Source: DASQPR01 sp035713725
GTDB taxonomy: Bacteria > Actinomycetota > Actinomycetes > Mycobacteriales > Micromonosporaceae
Direction of reading: 5' to 3'
Length of the DNA stretch: 33,939 bases
Assembly: GCA_035713725.1 (NCBI GenBank)
Contig: DASTMZ010000159.1
Coordinates: 1-33,939, forward strand
Shown here: one piece after another, positions 32,143-33,939 of the stretch
Numbering within the stretch: the first letter of the stretch is position 1
Layout of the letters: each line of letters begins with the position of its first letter
The notes under the pieces: generated by a model
The model's input: only the letters and a program-made list of their open reading frames with translations
What the model was told of the DNA's origin: nothing
Databases searched by the model: none
Program-made: the position numbers and the translations under genes

Positions 32143-32910
32143 TCACAACTCGTCGAACGTGCCATGGCGACCGGCACCGGCGACGAAACGGCCGGCACCG
32201 GCTCGCGCCTCGTCGAGGCTTGTCCGGCCGAGCGCGAACTCGTTCGCGAGCGCTTCGGTCAGAGGCAGGCCCTGTTGGGCGTACGCCGAGGCTCGGTCGC
32301 CGCGCATCGTCGCCTGCGGGAAGCGTGCGATCTCGGCGGCGAGTTCGCGAGCGGCAGCAAGCGAATCCCCCGGCGGTACGAGCCGGTTGGCGAGCCCGAT
32401 GGCGTACGCCTCCGGTCCGGCCACCGGACGGCCGGTGAGGATCATGTCGAGCGCGCGACTCATGCCGATCAGCCGCGGCAGCCGGACCGTGCCACCGTCG
32501 ATCAGCGGTACGCCCCAGCGGCGACAGAACACGCCGAACACGGCGTCCTCCTCCGCCACGCGCAGATCGCACCAACACGCGAGTTCCAGTCCGCCGGCCA
32601 CCGCGTGGCCGGCGACGGCGGCGATGACCGGCTTGGACAAAGCCAGCCGCGTCGGTCCCATCGGCCCGTCGCCATCGGGTTCGACGCGGTTCCCGTCACC
32701 GGCCGTGAGCGCCTTGAGATCCGCACCGGCGCAGAACGTTCCGCCCGCACCCCACAACACCGCCACCGAGGCCTCGTCGTCGGCCTCGAAGGCCCGGAAC
32801 GCGTCGGCAAGTGCCGTGGCCGTCGCACGATCGACCGCGTTGCGCACCTCCGGTCGGTCGAGGATCACCGTGGTCACTGGACCGTTTTGCTCGGTCCGTA
32901 CCCCGCTCAT
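32143..32910 (-). CDS. Enoyl-CoA hydratase/isomerase (crotonase) family protein with altered active site
   Basis: The 255-residue protein has the crotonase fold with both oxyanion-hole segments, CAGADL (60-65) and GHAVAGG (101-107), followed by LELACWCDLRVA. The two catalytic glutamates of hydratases are changed: the QPE position reads VFC (Cys129) and the second position reads ALDM (Asp155). The block CRRWGVPLIDGGTVRLPRLI looks like a distinct actinobacterial subgroup. It probably acts on an acyl-CoA, but simple hydratase activity should not be assumed. ATG at 32910 has AAGGGAG six bases upstream; the open frame extends beyond it without coding character. Confidence 0.9.
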   Translation of the reverse strand: MSGVRTEQNGPVTTVILDRPEVRNAVDRATATALADAFRAFEADDEASVAVLWGAGGTFCAGADLKALTAGDGNRVEPDGDGPMGPTRLALSKPVIAAVAGHAVAGGLELACWCDLRVAEEDAVFGVFCRRWGVPLIDGGTVRLPRLIGMSRALDMILTGRPVAGPEAYAIGLANRLVPPGDSLAAARELAAEIARFPQATMRGDRASAYAQQGLPLTEALANEFALGRTSLDEARAGAGRFVAGAGRHGTFDEL

Positions 32911-32973
32911 GCCGCTCCCTTCAATCTGATCCGCCTGGATCGGGGGCAGCCAAGCTCGCGCCCGACACCTACC

Positions 32974-33624
32974 ATGCCAGTCACCATGAACGGGGACGAA
33001 GACCTCATCGAGTTTGGCGGGTCGGCCCAATCGGGTCCGCGACCGCGGGCACGCCACTGGGCGTTGTTCGCGCTGGCGATCGTCGTGATCGGTGGCGGTG
33101 TGTACTTCTCGAACCGTGCTTCGACGGACCACCCGTCGCCGAAGCCCACGGCGGCTGCGTCCACCGACGCACAGAGCCCGATCCTGTACGCCGCCGGCGC
33201 GCGCGGCTTTGGCTACGATTCCGGAGTGGGCGCGCCGACGTTCTGGCTCGTATCCGACGTCATACCGCCGCGTGAAACGTTCCGCAACGTGACCGTCACG
33301 GTCGGGCCGATCTATGGACTCGACGACGTGCGCGTCTATTTCCTGCCACCGGATGTCGCCAAAAACGCGGCGGGCGGCGACTTGGCCGGTCTGCAGTCCC
33401 TTCAAACCTTGCCGGCAGGAGTGGCGTTTACGGTCATCATCGTTGGTACGCCGGTGTGCGTTCAGCTTCCCGACCTGCAACCGATCGACATCCACGTGCG
33501 GTACACGATCGACGGCAAGCCCGGCGAACTGGACATGATCGGGACGCCAGCGCTAGAAGAGCGTGATTACGACGAAGCCGGAGTTTGTGTCGACAGCTCC
33601 CCGGCGCCGTCACCCGCGCCTTGA
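32974..33624 (+). CDS. Membrane-anchored hypothetical protein
   Basis: The product of about 216 residues has a short cytoplasmic head, one membrane helix (HWALFALAIVVIGGGVYF) and an extracytoplasmic domain with a Ser/Pro/Thr linker. The outer domain is beta-rich, with two cysteines (GTPVCVQLP and AGVCVDSSP) and a Pro-rich end. ATG at 32974 (MPVTMNGDED) or ATG at 32986 could be the start; neither has a clear ribosome site. A much longer upstream reading overlaps the crotonase gene on the other strand and is rejected. I do not recognise the family. Its layout resembles the hypothetical at 13217-13711. Confidence 0.7.
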   Translation: MPVTMNGDEDLIEFGGSAQSGPRPRARHWALFALAIVVIGGGVYFSNRASTDHPSPKPTAAASTDAQSPILYAAGARGFGYDSGVGAPTFWLVSDVIPPRETFRNVTVTVGPIYGLDDVRVYFLPPDVAKNAAGGDLAGLQSLQTLPAGVAFTVIIVGTPVCVQLPDLQPIDIHVRYTIDGKPGELDMIGTPALEERDYDEAGVCVDSSPAPSPAP

Positions 33625-33681
33625 TCTGCCCGCGTCGCGGCGTCATGGCTGGATGCGGCGCCGACTGCCGAGCACAGCCAT

Positions 33682-33696
33682 CCACCCCGGGGGTGG
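33682..33696. terminator. Short GC hairpin, possible terminator
   Basis: CCACCCC and GGGGTGG flank a single base at 33689. A stem needs a small loop, so only five or so pairs can form. It lies between the membrane-anchored hypothetical and the ArsR-like gene. Confidence 0.25.
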
Positions 33697-33703
33697 CTGG
33701 ACA

Positions 33704-33721
33704 TTTCGGTCGACGCCGAAA
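33704..33721. promoter_or_regulatory. Inverted repeat upstream of the ArsR-like gene, possible operator
   Basis: TTTCGG and CCGAAA form perfect 6-bp arms around TCGACG, 24 bases before the ATG. The position suits an autoregulatory site for the downstream repressor. This is inference. Confidence 0.4.
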
Positions 33722-33745
33722 CGTACCCGGACCAGACTGGTACAC

Positions 33746-33939
33746 ATGCATGATCGTGATCCGCTCCGCAGCGGAGAGGCGATGGCGGCGCTGGCCGGGC
33801 TGCTCGCCGACCAGACGCGCGCCACGTTCTGCCTCGCGCTGCTGGACGGCCGAGCGTGGACCGTCAACGAGCTTGCGCGGCAGGCGGGCGTCGCCGCGTC
33901 GACCGCGAGCGAGCACGTCACGCAGCTCGTCGGCGGCGG
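33746..33939 (+). CDS. ArsR-like winged-helix regulator, N-terminal part (runs off right edge)
   Basis: The last 64 codons of the window are an open frame beginning at ATG 33746. The reading starts MHDRDPLRSGEAMAALAGLL, followed by ADQTRATFCLALLDGRAWTV and NELARQAGVAASTASEHVTQ. This is the ArsR-type winged helix, in which the second block packs against the recognition helix (TASEHV). No metal-binding Cys motif is visible in the available part. ArsR-like proteins repress their own operon. The inverted repeat just upstream may be the operator. The downstream genes are outside the window, so the signal sensed is unknown. Confidence 0.8.
   Translation, partial: MHDRDPLRSGEAMAALAGLLADQTRATFCLALLDGRAWTVNELARQAGVAASTASEHVTQLVGG

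Noticed and set aside
32164..32973. Upstream extension of the membrane-anchored hypothetical
   Set aside because: It is antisense to the crotonase gene and has no coding character. The membrane helix and head start near 32974.
32911..33495. Upstream extension of the crotonase frame
   Set aside because: It is antisense to the membrane-anchored hypothetical. A good ribosome site precedes ATG 32910.

Overview
This is a GC-rich, gene-dense stretch of chromosome from an actinobacterium. The evidence is the strong G/C bias at third codon positions, frequent GTG starts, an ECF41/SigJ-type sigma factor with a SnoaL-like tail, Tat- and lipobox-type exported proteins, and families typical of that phylum. 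I saw no tRNA, rRNA, CRISPR array or intact mobile element. Family names rest on motifs read by eye. No database search was run.

Layout. 1-2.8 kb: the tail of a membrane protein, a membrane GGDEF/EAL protein whose GGDEF site is degenerate, and a small protein. 3.0-12.8 kb: a LuxR-type ATPase regulator, then a three-gene FtsX/MacB-type ABC operon made of two large paralogous permeases and an ATPase with a C-terminal AbrB-like tail. 13.0-16.8 kb: a poorly conserved patch with a 34-residue open frame, a membrane-anchored hypothetical, a decayed sedolisin (S53) protease and a lipoprotein with COG4315-type repeats. It also holds the most unusual gene of the window, a single frame joining an McrB-type N-terminal DNA-recognition domain, a transmembrane/Tat-like segment and a GH25 lysozyme domain.

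17.1-18.6 kb: a VOC-fold protein and an SDR-fold protein that lacks the usual Tyr/Lys pair. 18.6-24.4 kb: a probable sugar regulon, with a LacI-type repressor, an aldo/keto reductase and a Tat-lipoprotein/permease/ATPase importer. Two identical 15-bp near-palindromes lie upstream of the repressor and of the reductase and are very likely the repressor's operators. A long inverted repeat separates the binding-protein gene from the permease gene. A perfect 12-bp hairpin closes the operon.

24.5-27.9 kb: an ECF41-type sigma factor with a FAD-dependent oxidoreductase downstream and a divergent NAD-dependent epimerase, the known ECF41 neighbourhood. The divergent promoter region carries a 34-bp tandem repeat. 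28.0-33.9 kb: independent genes for a lipoprotein, a secreted amidase-signature hydrolase, a two-module molbindin, a SnoaL-like protein, a small lipoprotein, an atypical crotonase, a membrane-anchored hypothetical, and the start of an ArsR-like regulator that runs off the right edge.
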